Below are positions 34,501 to 44,906 of a DNA stretch of 64,000 bases, in pieces. The first letter of the stretch is position 1. Each line of letters opens with the position of its first letter. Source of the stretch: Firmicutes bacterium AM31-12AC (GTDB lineage: Bacteria; Bacillota; Clostridia; Lachnospirales; Lachnospiraceae); assembly GCA_003480425.1 (NCBI GenBank), contig QUJA01000012.1, positions 1-64,000 of the forward strand, given 5' to 3'. The position numbers and the translations under genes are program-made. The notes under the pieces were generated by a model. That model did no database searches. It was not told the origin of the DNA and saw only the letters and a program-made list of their open reading frames with translations.

Positions 34501-34725
34501 ATGGGAACAATTATTGCAATTGGAGCAGGTATCGCAGTATTAGCAGGTTTAGGAGCAGGAGTTGGTATTGGTATTGCAACAGCAAAAGCTGTTGATGCTA
34601 TCGCAAGACAGCCGGAAGCAGAAAGCAAAATCAGTAAGAACTTGATTCTTGGTTGTGCACTTGCAGAGGCAACTGCTATTTATGGTTTCATTATTGGTCT
34701 GTTAATTATCTTAATGCTGAAATAA
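34501..34725 (+). CDS. atpE: F-type ATP synthase subunit c
   Basis: 74 residues, two-helix hairpin of the rotor ring. The polar loop is ARQPEAESK, and the ion-binding Glu lies in [11 protein letters not shown]. The sodium-type signature of Ilyobacter (Gln in GVGQG, plus Ser after the Glu, AEST) is absent: this protein has GVGIG and AEAT. That points to protons as coupling ion, in contrast to the V-type K subunit in this window. AAAGGAG precedes the ATG. Confidence 0.93.
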   Translation: MGTIIAIGAGIAVLAGLGAGVGIGIATAKAVDAIARQPEAESKISKNLILGCALAEATAIYGFIIGLLIILMLK

Positions 34726-34771
34726 GAAGTTGTTTAGCAAGACGAGTAAAGAAGAAAGGCAGGTGTAAAAG

Positions 34772-35275
34772 GTGATACAGTTTAATGCAAGCCTTATCTA
34801 TACCATTATAAACCTTGTGATTTTTTATCTTTTACTGAAAAAGTTCTTATTTAAACCGGTTATGGGCATTATGGAAAAACGTGAAAAAATGATTGCTGAT
34901 GGACTTCAGAATGCAACAGATACACAGAATGAAGCAAAGCAGTTAAAGGCAGATTATGAGAAAGCCCTGAGCGGAGCAAAAGAACAATCCAGCCAGATTG
35001 TTGATAAAGCACATGCAGAAGCTAAGAAAGAATACAATCGTATTTTATCAGAGGCAAATGAAAAAGCAGGAATTATGCTGGAAAATGCGAAGAAGACAAT
35101 CGAGGTTGAACGTCAGCAGACAATGAATACATTGCAGTCAGAAATTGCGGGACTTGCAATGCAGGCAGCTAAGAAGATTGTTGATGAAAAGACAGAGAAT
35201 CAAGGAAACAAAGGAATTTATGATCAGTTTCTGGAAGGAGTAGGTGAAGCTCATGGAAACACAGACATCGATTAA
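34772..35275 (+). CDS. atpF: F-type ATP synthase subunit b
   Basis: 167 residues. One N-terminal membrane helix (LIYTIINLVIFYLLLKKFLF) is followed by a long charged coiled coil, the peripheral stalk that holds the alpha/beta ring against subunit a. The start is GTG 34772. Its 3' end overlaps the delta gene by 23 nt. Confidence 0.92.
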   Translation: MIQFNASLIYTIINLVIFYLLLKKFLFKPVMGIMEKREKMIADGLQNATDTQNEAKQLKADYEKALSGAKEQSSQIVDKAHAEAKKEYNRILSEANEKAGIMLENAKKTIEVERQQTMNTLQSEIAGLAMQAAKKIVDEKTENQGNKGIYDQFLEGVGEAHGNTDID

Positions 35276-35789
35276 ACGGATGTACCGCTCATCAATGTCA
35301 GGACATTATGCGCGAGTGTTGTATGAGCTTAACGTTCCAAAAACAGATATAGAGAAAACAAAAGAAACATTTGCAGAAGTACCACAGTTGAGAGAAGTAT
35401 TTATCAATCCAACGATTTCTGCAAAAATAAAAATGAGCGTCATCGATCAGGTGTTTCCGGAGAGTATGAAGAATTTCCTGAAAGTCGTATGTAAAAATCA
35501 GCGTGTCAATCTGATTAATGAGATATTTGACGCGTATGATGAATATTGCGATGAACAGGCTCATATTCTGACGGCAGTATTGACCTGTGTAGAGCCTCCA
35601 AGTGAGGAACAGCTCGATAAGATGAAGGTATTCCTTTGTGACAAATATCAGAAAGCAGATGTGAAGATTCAAATTGTAGAAGATACGTCTCTTCTTGGTG
35701 GATTTATTCTTCATGTTGAAAATGATGAGTATGACTGGAGTCTGAAAGGAAGACTGACACGATTAGAACAAAAATTGACCTGGAGGTGA
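35253..35789 (+). CDS. atpH: F-type ATP synthase subunit delta
   Basis: 178 residues from ATG 35253, the family's usual length; a GTG at 35244 is open but too close to the AAGGAG. It begins with a helical domain ([13 protein letters not shown]) and ends with [24 protein letters not shown], which is the conserved C-terminal signature. It links stalk b to the top of the alpha/beta ring. The gene overlaps atpF and its stop overlaps the region of the alpha start. Confidence 0.92.
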   Translation: METQTSIKRMYRSSMSGHYARVLYELNVPKTDIEKTKETFAEVPQLREVFINPTISAKIKMSVIDQVFPESMKNFLKVVCKNQRVNLINEIFDAYDEYCDEQAHILTAVLTCVEPPSEEQLDKMKVFLCDKYQKADVKIQIVEDTSLLGGFILHVENDEYDWSLKGRLTRLEQKLTWR

Positions 35790-35794
35790 ACAAG

Positions 35795-37303
35795 GTGAGT
35801 TCAATCAATTCAGAAGAAATCATTTCTATTCTGAAAAATGAAATAGAGAATTTTGATCAGATCAGTAAGGACAGCGAAGTCGGTACTGTAATTACAGTCG
35901 GTGACGGAATCGCAACCATTTACGGGATTGATCACGCCATGTACGGGGAAATTCTTACCTTTGAAAATGGTCTGAAGGGAATGGTTCAGGATATCCAGAA
36001 AGATGCTATCGGATGTATCTTGTTTGGCCATGACACAGAGATCAAAGAAGGAACAAAAGTTGCTCGAACAGGGAAAAAGGCCGGTGTTCCGGTCGGAGAT
36101 AAATTTATCGGACGAGTTGTCAATGCACTCGGCGAGCCAATTGACGGAGCAGGTGAGATTGAAGCAGACGGTTATCGCCCAATCGAAAATGAAGCACCTG
36201 GTATTATTGACCGTAAATCGGTAAGTGTACCAATGGAGACAGGTATTCTGTCAATCGATTCTATGTTCCCGATTGGACGTGGACAGCGTGAGTTGATCAT
36301 TGGAGACCGTCAGACTGGTAAAACTTCAATTGCTACCGATACAATTTTGAACCAGAAGGGAAAAGATGTAATCTGTATCTATGTTGCAATTGGTCAGAAA
36401 GCATCTACAGTTGCTAAGGTAGTAAATACATTTAAAGAAGCAGGTGCGATGGATTACACAATCGTTGTTGCTTCAACAGCGAGTGATTGTGCACCACTTC
36501 AATATATTTCTCCATATGCAGGAACTGCTATGGCTGAATATTATATGCACAAAGGAAAAGATGTATTAATCATATACGATGATCTTTCAAAACATGCCGT
36601 TGCTTACCGTGCATTATCATTGTTACTTGGACGTTCGCCTGGACGTGAAGCATATCCTGGAGACGTATTTTATCTGCATTCAAGACTGTTGGAGCGTTCC
36701 AGCCGTTTGAGTGATGCACTTGGCGGAGGTTCTATTACAGCACTTCCAATTATTGAAACACAGGCTGGTGATGTGTCTGCATACATCCCTACAAACGTAA
36801 TTTCTATTACAGACGGACAGATTTTCCTTGAAAGTGATTTGTTTGCATCTGGTATGCGTCCGGCGGTTAACGTTGGTTTGTCTGTATCCCGTGTAGGTGG
36901 AGATGCACAGACAAAAGCAATGAAGAAGGCAGCAGGAAGTCTTCGTATCGATCTTGCCCAGTATCGTGAGATGGAAGTATTTACGCAGTTCAGTTCAGAT
37001 TTGGATGCTGCAACAAAAGAACAGCTGGAATATGGTAGCGGTTTGATGGAACTTTTGAAGCAGCCATTAGGAGCACCGATGGGATTGGCAGAAAAAGTTA
37101 TTACATTATGTACTGCAAGAAATAAAGTGATGCTTGGAGTTGAAAAAGCAAAAATTAAAGAATTCCAGCACGATATGTTGCAGTATTTTGCAACAGAACA
37201 TCCTGAAATCGGCAAAGAAATTGAAGAGACAAAGGTATTGTCCGATGAACTGGCAGAGAAGATTGTAGAGACTGCAAAGGAATTTAAGAAGAGCAGGTGT
37301 TAA
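35795..37303 (+). CDS. atpA: F-type ATP synthase subunit alpha
   Basis: 502 residues from GTG 35795, preferred over GTG 35786 because GGAGG (35782-35786) is then 8 nt away. Regulatory nucleotide-binding subunit with Walker [12 protein letters not shown], Walker B region [12 protein letters not shown] and the [19 protein letters not shown] segment. The Arg finger region is [10 protein letters not shown]. It is part of the catalytic F1 hexamer. Confidence 0.95.
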   Translation: MSSINSEEIISILKNEIENFDQISKDSEVGTVITVGDGIATIYGIDHAMYGEILTFENGLKGMVQDIQKDAIGCILFGHDTEIKEGTKVARTGKKAGVPVGDKFIGRVVNALGEPIDGAGEIEADGYRPIENEAPGIIDRKSVSVPMETGILSIDSMFPIGRGQRELIIGDRQTGKTSIATDTILNQKGKDVICIYVAIGQKASTVAKVVNTFKEAGAMDYTIVVASTASDCAPLQYISPYAGTAMAEYYMHKGKDVLIIYDDLSKHAVAYRALSLLLGRSPGREAYPGDVFYLHSRLLERSSRLSDALGGGSITALPIIETQAGDVSAYIPTNVISITDGQIFLESDLFASGMRPAVNVGLSVSRVGGDAQTKAMKKAAGSLRIDLAQYREMEVFTQFSSDLDAATKEQLEYGSGLMELLKQPLGAPMGLAEKVITLCTARNKVMLGVEKAKIKEFQHDMLQYFATEHPEIGKEIEETKVLSDELAEKIVETAKEFKKSRC

Positions 37304-37304
37304 G

Positions 37305-38201
37305 ATGGCAAATATCAGAGAAATACAGACTCGTATTAATAGTGTAAAAGACACGATGAAGATTACAAATGCCATGTATATGATTTCTTCGACAAAGATG
37401 CGTCAGGCAAAGAAAAAACTGGCTGACACAGAGCCGTATTTCTATGGCTTGCAGGGAGAAATTTCACGAATTCTCCGACATGTACCGGAGATGGAGAAGC
37501 AACGGTTTTTTGATCTTCGAGAAGAGATTCCGCCAGAGAAGCGTAAGATCGCATCAATCGTAGTAACTGCGGATAAAGGTCTGGCAGGAGCCTACAATCA
37601 CAATGTGGTGAAGGCAGAAGAAGAGATACTTGCAGGTCCGGGAGAGCACAAATTATTTGTTGTAGGTGAGTTGGGAAGACATTATTTTGCTAAAAGTGGA
37701 GTAAAGATTGACACAAATTTCCAGTACACTGTACAGAAACCAACGATGCACCGGGCAAGAGATATTGCCGCAACTCTTCTTGAACAGTTTGGAAATGGAG
37801 AGCTGGACGAAGTATATATTGTATATACACGAATGGAAAATTCAATTCAGTCTGAAGTGGAGAAGGTTCGTCTGCTTCCGCTGGAGAGAAGCTCATTCAA
37901 CGAGATGAAGATGCCGCTTAACGTGTATCGTGAAGCGATTGCATTGTATCCATCTGCACAGGCAGTGATGGACATTATTGTACCAAACTATATTGTAGGT
38001 ATGATTTATGGTTGTCTGGTTGAGGCATATGCAAGTGAGCATAATGCTCGAATGACTGCGATGCAGACAGCAACAGACAGTGCACAGGATATTATCAGAG
38101 AACTTTCTATTGAATATAACAGAGCCAGACAGGCTGCAATCACTCAGGAAATTACTGAGGTCTGCAGTGGCGCAAATGCGCAGAAGCGGAAAAGGAAGTG
38201 A
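37305..38201 (+). CDS. atpG: F-type ATP synthase subunit gamma
   Basis: 298 residues, central rotor shaft. The N-terminal helix is IREIQTRINSVKDTMKITNAM and the C-terminal helix is MTAMQTATDSAQDII...EYNRARQAAITQEITEV, the two halves of the gamma coiled coil. The inner fold has VTADKGLAGAYNHNV. It follows alpha by one base. Confidence 0.94.
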   Translation: MANIREIQTRINSVKDTMKITNAMYMISSTKMRQAKKKLADTEPYFYGLQGEISRILRHVPEMEKQRFFDLREEIPPEKRKIASIVVTADKGLAGAYNHNVVKAEEEILAGPGEHKLFVVGELGRHYFAKSGVKIDTNFQYTVQKPTMHRARDIAATLLEQFGNGELDEVYIVYTRMENSIQSEVEKVRLLPLERSSFNEMKMPLNVYREAIALYPSAQAVMDIIVPNYIVGMIYGCLVEAYASEHNARMTAMQTATDSAQDIIRELSIEYNRARQAAITQEITEVCSGANAQKRKRK

Positions 38202-38207
38202 GAATAG

Positions 38208-39611
<1,404 letters not shown>

Positions 39612-39623
39612 AGGAGTGCGCAT

Positions 39624-40043
39624 ATGGAAACATTTGGTCTGAAAATAATTGCAAGTGACCGTGTGTTTTACGAAGGACGATGCAGACAAATCGTTGTACC
39701 GGCGTATGATGGCGGTACAATAGGAATTTTGCCAAACCATGAGAATATGGTGATTGCAGTAGATGTCGGAGTTGCCCGCATAGAAATTGAGCCGGGGGAC
39801 TGGCGTGAGGTAGCTGTCGGAAGTGGTTTTATGGAGATTGTTAATAACCGTGTAACCGTGCTTGTGCAGACAGCAGAGCGTCCGGAAGAGATTGATATCC
39901 GTCATGCACAGGAACAAAAAGAACGTGCACAGGAGCAGCTGCGTCAGAAACAGAGTATTCAGGAATACTATCATACGCAGGCTTCTCTTGCCAGGGCGAT
40001 GAACCGTTTGAAAGTATCACATGGAAAGCATTGGAATGTGTAA
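39624..40043 (+). CDS. atpC: F-type ATP synthase subunit epsilon
   Basis: 139 residues. N-terminal beta sandwich (LKIIASDRVFYEGRCRQIVVP, GIGILPNH-like GTIGILPNHENMV, AVGSGFMEIVNNRVTVLVQ) and a C-terminal two-helix region that can inhibit hydrolysis. Last gene of the operon and followed by a terminator. Confidence 0.93.
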   Translation: METFGLKIIASDRVFYEGRCRQIVVPAYDGGTIGILPNHENMVIAVDVGVARIEIEPGDWREVAVGSGFMEIVNNRVTVLVQTAERPEEIDIRHAQEQKERAQEQLRQKQSIQEYYHTQASLARAMNRLKVSHGKHWNV

Positions 40044-40062
40044 ATATTGTGGATAATCATAA

Positions 40063-40113
40063 AAGAACTGTACAAAAAGACTTTTTATGTCGGAATTGTA
40101 TGGTTCTTTTTTT
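40063..40113 (+). terminator. Terminator of the F-type ATPase operon
   Basis: AAGAACTGTACAA (40063-40075) pairs with TTGTATGGTTCTT (40096-40108) with G-U pairs, followed by a T-tract to 40113. Confidence 0.85.
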
Positions 40114-40236
40114 GTTGTTAAAAATATTTGTAAAAAAAGTAACAGAAATGTAACACATAGAAGTGCGTAGTGTTGCTTTTTTCACATTATTATACTAAAA
40201 TATACTTTAGCTGAATTGATATTAGGGAGAATTACA

Positions 40237-41853
40237 ATGAGTGAAAAAGATAAATTACGTTCGATGGTAGAGCTGATGAATGATGCTTTGAGAACAGTAC
40301 GTGATTACTATGATTCAGAATATGCATATTACGTTGAACGGGATGATGAAGAAATTACAATGGTCTACGAGTGGTGTGCGGAGAATGTTCCGTGGCAGAG
40401 AGACCGAATCAAAATGTTATCCCCAGATCAGTTTCCAAAATGGCTGAGAGAGGAAGTTACAGATACCACAGAAGACAGCTACAGTGTATTTTATCCGATG
40501 GGTGATAATCAAAAGGCAATACTGGCAGTTGTGAATGTTCACAGAGGAGGGTGCGATCTTTCTTTATTGCGTTCGCTGCTTCCGTATATTTCACAGACAA
40601 CAGTTTTACAGAAATTACAAAGACAGCAGGAATATTTAAGTTACCATGATGACCTGACAGGCTTGCTGAACAGGAATAGCTTTGTGGGATATCTTTCAGA
40701 AGTGAATCAAGAAGCGTTAAAATCCTTGGGTGCGGTTTCTGTCGATGTAAATGGCCTGAAGAATTTTAATAAAGAGTTTGGAAGGGAATATGGAGACGAG
40801 GTTGTTATCCGAGTAGGAGAAGTACTGGAAGAGTTTTTTAAAGGATTTATGGTTTATCGTATGACAGGAGATGAATACCTGATTCTTGCGGAGAATATTT
40901 CATATGAAGGATTCATGAATCGTATTCACAGCAGCAGAGACAAATTAGACAATATCAGTCTAGGACTGGTTACGATGGGATATGCCTGGGAAAAACTGGA
41001 TATCAATATAGATAATCTTGTTATGGATGCAGGAAATATGATGCGTAAAGAAAAACGTAAATATTATAAAAATCTGAAAAAAGGTCATCATGAACCGATT
41101 ATTAAGCAGGATTTGTTAGATGATATTGAGCAGGGTAATTTTATTGTATGTTTAAAACCAGTGCTGGAGGCGGAATCAGAAGAAGTTGTCGGAGCCGAAG
41201 CAGTTGTGAGATATCATCACAAAGATTTGGGAATTGTGGATCCGGGGCGTTACCTGACACTTTTGGAGGAAACAAAGCTTTCACATTATCTGGATTTGTA
41301 TGTGTTTGAAGAAGTGTGTAAGACACTTCGCAGATGGGAGAATGAAGATCGGATGATGTTGCCGATTTCTGTCAATTTTTCAGGAGCAACTTTGCGATAT
41401 GAGAGTGTTGGAGATAAGATCCTGAAGATAATTGAAAAATATCATGTGTCAAGCGAGTATTTGCAAGTGGAAGTATCGGAAACAAATCAGGAGATGAATC
41501 CAGAGATGCTTGCTGAGACAAGTAATAAAATTCGAAAAGCGAATGTGAGAGTCCTTTTGGATGATTTCGGGGCAAAAGATTCAAGTTTTTCTATTTTGTC
41601 TATTATGGAGTTTGATGGTCTAAAACTAGATAAAGGAATTACTTCTAATATTGTAGGAAACAGTAAAAGCAGGATAGTGGCAAAAGCAGTGATTGATATT
41701 TGCCGTCGACTGGGTGCATCTGTTTATGCCTGCGGAGTAGAAACACAGGATCAGTTGAATGTAATGCAAGAATTGGGATGCGATTATGTTCAGGGAAATT
41801 TATTTAATAAAGCAATTACAATTGAGACATTTGAAGTGCGATATATGCAGTAG
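40237..41853 (+). CDS. GGDEF/EAL-domain protein with degenerate GGDEF
   Basis: 538 residues from ATG 40237 (AGGGAG upstream). An N-terminal segment (about 1-135) may be a sensory fold. The GGDEF domain (about 140-280) opens with YHDDLTGLLNRNSF, but its active site reads RMTGDEYLIL, lacking the first Gly. The EAL domain (about 290-538) retains VSVNFSG-type NFSG, EVSETNQ, LLDDFGAKDSS, KLDKGI and GVETQDQ, with EAVVRY in place of EALVRW. Cyclic-di-GMP breakdown or binding is thus more likely than synthesis. No membrane segment is visible. Confidence 0.85.
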   Translation: MSEKDKLRSMVELMNDALRTVRDYYDSEYAYYVERDDEEITMVYEWCAENVPWQRDRIKMLSPDQFPKWLREEVTDTTEDSYSVFYPMGDNQKAILAVVNVHRGGCDLSLLRSLLPYISQTTVLQKLQRQQEYLSYHDDLTGLLNRNSFVGYLSEVNQEALKSLGAVSVDVNGLKNFNKEFGREYGDEVVIRVGEVLEEFFKGFMVYRMTGDEYLILAENISYEGFMNRIHSSRDKLDNISLGLVTMGYAWEKLDINIDNLVMDAGNMMRKEKRKYYKNLKKGHHEPIIKQDLLDDIEQGNFIVCLKPVLEAESEEVVGAEAVVRYHHKDLGIVDPGRYLTLLEETKLSHYLDLYVFEEVCKTLRRWENEDRMMLPISVNFSGATLRYESVGDKILKIIEKYHVSSEYLQVEVSETNQEMNPEMLAETSNKIRKANVRVLLDDFGAKDSSFSILSIMEFDGLKLDKGITSNIVGNSKSRIVAKAVIDICRRLGASVYACGVETQDQLNVMQELGCDYVQGNLFNKAITIETFEVRYMQ

Positions 41854-41884
41854 ATGTAAAAAGTAAGATGGGAGATATAAACAG

Positions 41885-42715
41885 ATGAAGAAAAAAGCGA
41901 TGAAATATCGTCTGATTAAAATACTTTGCGTTGGAATCATCTTTGGAGCATTGATAGGAATGCTTCTTATGGGATTGAGTGGAAGAGCAAGAATCAAAGA
42001 AGTAAGAGAAGAATGTAAAACTACAGAGAATAAGCTGAAAAAAGAAAATGAACAGTTGCAGGCAGAAGCTGAAAAGGCTAAGGTGCAGCCGTCATCAGAG
42101 GCAATCGCGAAGGAAAATGCGGAAAAATTAGCTTCAAACGATGATGACTGGAGTCTTGTTCTGATTAATAACGAGAGCCCGCTGGATACATCTTATGCAC
42201 CGAGTCTGACAAAAATAACAGATGAGTATTCTGTGGACAGTCGTATTGCGGATGATACAAAGAAGATGTTTCAGGATGCTGCGGATGCAGGGATGAGCTT
42301 GAATATTGTATCGGCATATCGTGACTATGAGACACAAAAAGGCGTGTTTAATGATACAATGCTAAACTGGATTTATCAAGGAAAAACACCACTAGAGGCC
42401 TATGATGAAACAAAACAGTCTGTAGCAGTGCCGGGGACAAGTGAACATGCTACCGGATTGGCAATGGATATTACATCACCAACTTATCAGGAGTTAGATG
42501 ATGAACAAGAAAATACAGATGAAGCAAAGTGGCTGAAAGCAAACTGTGCAAATTATGGTTATATTTTGCGTTATCCTACTAATAAGTCAGATGTAACAGG
42601 AATTGTTTATGAACCATGGCATTTCCGTTATGTCGGTAAAACAGCGGCAAAAGAAATTATGAAACAGGGTATTACGCTTGAAGAATATTTGGAACAGCAA
42701 AAAGACGGAAAATAA
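41885..42715 (+). CDS. M15-family D-Ala-D-Ala carboxypeptidase (VanY-like)
   Basis: 276 residues. An N-terminal membrane anchor (about 11-31) is followed by a short coiled coil and an extracellular M15B peptidase domain. Zinc and catalytic residues lie in IVSAYRDYETQKGVF, PGTSEHATGLAMDI and YEPWHFRYVG. Enzymes of this class trim the terminal D-Ala from peptidoglycan stem peptides. No van resistance genes adjoin it, so it is a housekeeping wall enzyme rather than a resistance determinant. It lies 31 nt after the GGDEF/EAL gene. Confidence 0.9.
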   Translation: MKKKAMKYRLIKILCVGIIFGALIGMLLMGLSGRARIKEVREECKTTENKLKKENEQLQAEAEKAKVQPSSEAIAKENAEKLASNDDDWSLVLINNESPLDTSYAPSLTKITDEYSVDSRIADDTKKMFQDAADAGMSLNIVSAYRDYETQKGVFNDTMLNWIYQGKTPLEAYDETKQSVAVPGTSEHATGLAMDITSPTYQELDDEQENTDEAKWLKANCANYGYILRYPTNKSDVTGIVYEPWHFRYVGKTAAKEIMKQGITLEEYLEQQKDGK

Positions 42716-42776
42716 TCTGGAAATTTAAATGAAATTCATGAATAGTCACAAAAGTATAAAAAAATTGAATATTTAA

Positions 42777-42804
42777 TTGACATTCTGTCAGAGGTGAGTA
42801 TAAT
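42777..42804 (+). promoter_or_regulatory. Strong sigma-A promoter of the second PII-amtB operon
   Basis: TTGACA (42777-42782), 16-nt spacer, TATAAT (42799-42804). Both hexamers match consensus. The transcript starts only a few bases before the terminator-like hairpin. Confidence 0.85.
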
Positions 42805-42823
42805 AAGACTCAACAAAAACAAA

Positions 42824-42861
42824 GGCGTTTTTCCATTACGGAAAAGCGCCTCTTTTGTTTT
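42824..42861 (+). terminator. Attenuator-like hairpin at the 5' end of the PII-amtB leader
   Basis: GGCGTTTTTCC (42824-42834), loop ATTAC, GGAAAAGCGCC (42840-42850), then TCTTTTGTTTT. Located about 12 nt after the start of transcription and about 80 nt before the PII gene, it should stop most transcripts unless an antiterminator acts. The first amtB leader has the same arrangement and shares the GGCGTTT start. Confidence 0.7.
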
Positions 42862-42941
42862 GTAGTTGTCATGCATGCGACCCTGTTTAACGAGAAAAAA
42901 TTGCGAAAGCAATTTTTCGATAATAGAAGGAGGTTGAGAAT

Positions 42942-43280
42942 ATGAAGAAACTTGAAATTGTAATTCAGCCAGAAAAATTAGAGGATTTGAAGGGAATCCT
43001 GGATGATTGTCAGGCAAATGGTCTTATGATAACAAATATCATGGGATATGGTAATCAGAAGGGACATAAAAAGATTTATCGAGGTGCAGAATATAGTGTG
43101 AATCTTTTACCAAAAGTAAAAGTGGAGACAATTGTTGAACCAGATACAGCAGAAAAAATTATTAAAAGAGTTGTAGATGAAATTCAGACAGGTACTTATG
43201 GAGATGGAAAAATCTTTGTATACGAAGTACAGGATGCAGTTCGAATCCGAACAGGAGAACGTGGATCGAATGCATTATAA
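42942..43280 (+). CDS. PII-family nitrogen regulator with canonical T-loop Tyr
   Basis: 112 residues, normal PII length, after AGAAGGAGG. The T-loop reads NQKGHKKIYRGAEY and keeps the Tyr corresponding to Tyr51, unlike the paralogue at 6884. The C-terminal GTYGDGKIFVYEV and RIRTGERG are typical. It senses 2-oxoglutarate and adenylate levels and is expected to gate the AmtB encoded downstream. A gap of about 160 nt with its own hairpin separates the two genes. Confidence 0.92.
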   Translation: MKKLEIVIQPEKLEDLKGILDDCQANGLMITNIMGYGNQKGHKKIYRGAEYSVNLLPKVKVETIVEPDTAEKIIKRVVDEIQTGTYGDGKIFVYEVQDAVRIRTGERGSNAL

Positions 43281-43324
43281 TTCGGTGCAAACCATGAAAA
43301 TAAAAAAAGATATAGATTGTTATC

Positions 43325-43380
43325 AAAGAGGATAGTTGTAAGATACATAAAAATGTTCTTGCAGGTGTCCTCTTTCTTTT
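43325..43380 (+). terminator. Hairpin terminator between the PII and amtB genes
   Basis: AAAGAGGA (43325-43332) pairs with TCCTCTTT (43368-43375), extended inward by TTGTAAGA with TCTTGCAG (G-U pairs), then CTTTT. It probably lowers amtB expression relative to PII. Confidence 0.65.
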
Positions 43381-43441
43381 GAAATATTGAATGAGATAGT
43401 TAAAAGACAGTCTCTAAAGAAATGAGAAGGAGGATGTAGAT

Positions 43442-44692
43442 ATGGGATTGACAGATTTAATTGCAGGCGGAATGGATAGCATAGACGCAACAGCATTATT
43501 GATAAATGTTATGTGGACAATGTTAGGAGCTATATTGGTTTATTTCATGCAGGCAGGATTTGCTATGTGTGAGGCAGGTTTTACAAGAGCAAAAAATACA
43601 GGAAATATTTTGATGAAGAATATGATGGACTTTGTACTTGGAAGTATTTTCTTCTTTATATTTGGCTTTGCTTTGATGCATGGTACAGATTGGAATGGTA
43701 TTGTGGGAATCAAAGGATTTTTTGATCCGACATCACTGGCAGATGCAGATGGGATGATCAATGGACTTCCGGCAGGCGTGTTTATTATTTTCCACACAGT
43801 ATTTTGTGCAACAGCAGCAACCATTGTTTCAGGATCTATGGCTGAGAGAACAAAATTTGCAGCATACCTAGCATACAGTGCAGCAATCAGTATTTTTATT
43901 TATCCGATCACAGGACACTGGATCTGGGGCGGAGGCTGGTTATCAGAACTCGGATTCCATGATTTTGCAGGATCTACAGCAGTACATATGGTAGGTGGTA
44001 TCTGTGCTTTGGTAGGAGCTAAAATCCTTGGACCTCGTATTGGAAAATATAACAAAGAAGGAAAAGCAAGAGCTATTCCTGGTCACAATCTTGCAATTGC
44101 AGCATTGGGAGTATTTATTTTATGGTTCTGCTGGTTTGGATTTAACTGTGGATCTACAACAGCAGCAACAACGAACTTAGGTGACATTGCAATGACAACA
44201 AACCTTGCAGCCGCAGCCGCTACATTGATGGCATTGATCGTAACATGGGTTCGTTATGGAAAACCTGATGTTTCAATGACATTTAATGGTTCTCTGGCAG
44301 GTCTGGTAGCAATTACAGCAGGTTGTGATGCAGTAAGTAACTGGTCAGCAATCATCATCGGAGCAATAGCAGGTGTATTGGTTGTATTTTCAGTAGAGTT
44401 CTTTGATAAGGTGGCAAAAATTGATGATCCGGTCGGAGCAATCAGTGTACATGGTGTATGTGGTGCGACAGGAACAATTTTAACAGGTGTATTTTCACCG
44501 GATTACACATTTGGTACTCAGTTGCTTGGTGTTGCAGCAACAGCAGCATACGTATTTGTATTAGCAATCATTATTTTTACAATTATTGATAAAACAATCG
44601 GTTTGAGAGTATCCAAAGAAGAAGAAATTGATGGTTTGGATGTTCATGAGCATGGATGTTCAGCTTATGCAGATTTTAACTTTAGAATTTAA
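43442..44692 (+). CDS. amtB: Ammonium transporter, second copy
   Basis: 416 residues with about 11 membrane segments and an N terminus that places LLINVMWTMLGAILVYFMQ first. The channel markers are MCEAGFTRAKN, ITGHWIWGGGW, WFCWFGFNCGS and the pore His in ISVHGVCGATG. The tail EIDGLDVHEHG is a usual Amt C-terminal motif that interacts with PII. AAGGAGG precedes the ATG. It differs clearly from the first copy at 5616, so the two are diverged paralogues. Confidence 0.95.
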   Translation: MGLTDLIAGGMDSIDATALLINVMWTMLGAILVYFMQAGFAMCEAGFTRAKNTGNILMKNMMDFVLGSIFFFIFGFALMHGTDWNGIVGIKGFFDPTSLADADGMINGLPAGVFIIFHTVFCATAATIVSGSMAERTKFAAYLAYSAAISIFIYPITGHWIWGGGWLSELGFHDFAGSTAVHMVGGICALVGAKILGPRIGKYNKEGKARAIPGHNLAIAALGVFILWFCWFGFNCGSTTAATTNLGDIAMTTNLAAAAATLMALIVTWVRYGKPDVSMTFNGSLAGLVAITAGCDAVSNWSAIIIGAIAGVLVVFSVEFFDKVAKIDDPVGAISVHGVCGATGTILTGVFSPDYTFGTQLLGVAATAAYVFVLAIIIFTIIDKTIGLRVSKEEEIDGLDVHEHGCSAYADFNFRI

Positions 44693-44760
44693 TATAAAAG
44701 ATTCTGCTGTTGTGCAGAGCGTCTGTGAAAGGCAGCAGAAAAATCTATCTTCTTTCTAAA

Positions 44761-44810
44761 AGGAACAGGAATTACTTGTAAATGACAGCGAGTAATTCGG
44801 TTCCTTTTTT
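44761..44810 (+). terminator. Terminator after the second amtB
   Basis: AGGAAC...ATTACT (44761-44775) pairs with AGTAAT...GTTCCT, ending in a T-tract to 44810. A less stable hairpin, TCTGCTG with CAGCAGA, lies just upstream at about 44703-44739. Confidence 0.8.
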
Positions 44811-44906
44811 AATATAGTGGGAAAGAAATTTTTTAGGGAGGGGTTCTGCATTGACGATGGAATGTGCTTTTGTTAGAATAAGGGGTAGATGTAAGGAGGG
44901 TTTCTT

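Noticed and set aside
34501..34725. Sodium specificity of the F-type c subunit
   Set aside because: The expected Gln (GVGQG) and Ser (AEST) ligands are replaced by Ile and Ala, so the sodium signature is not met.
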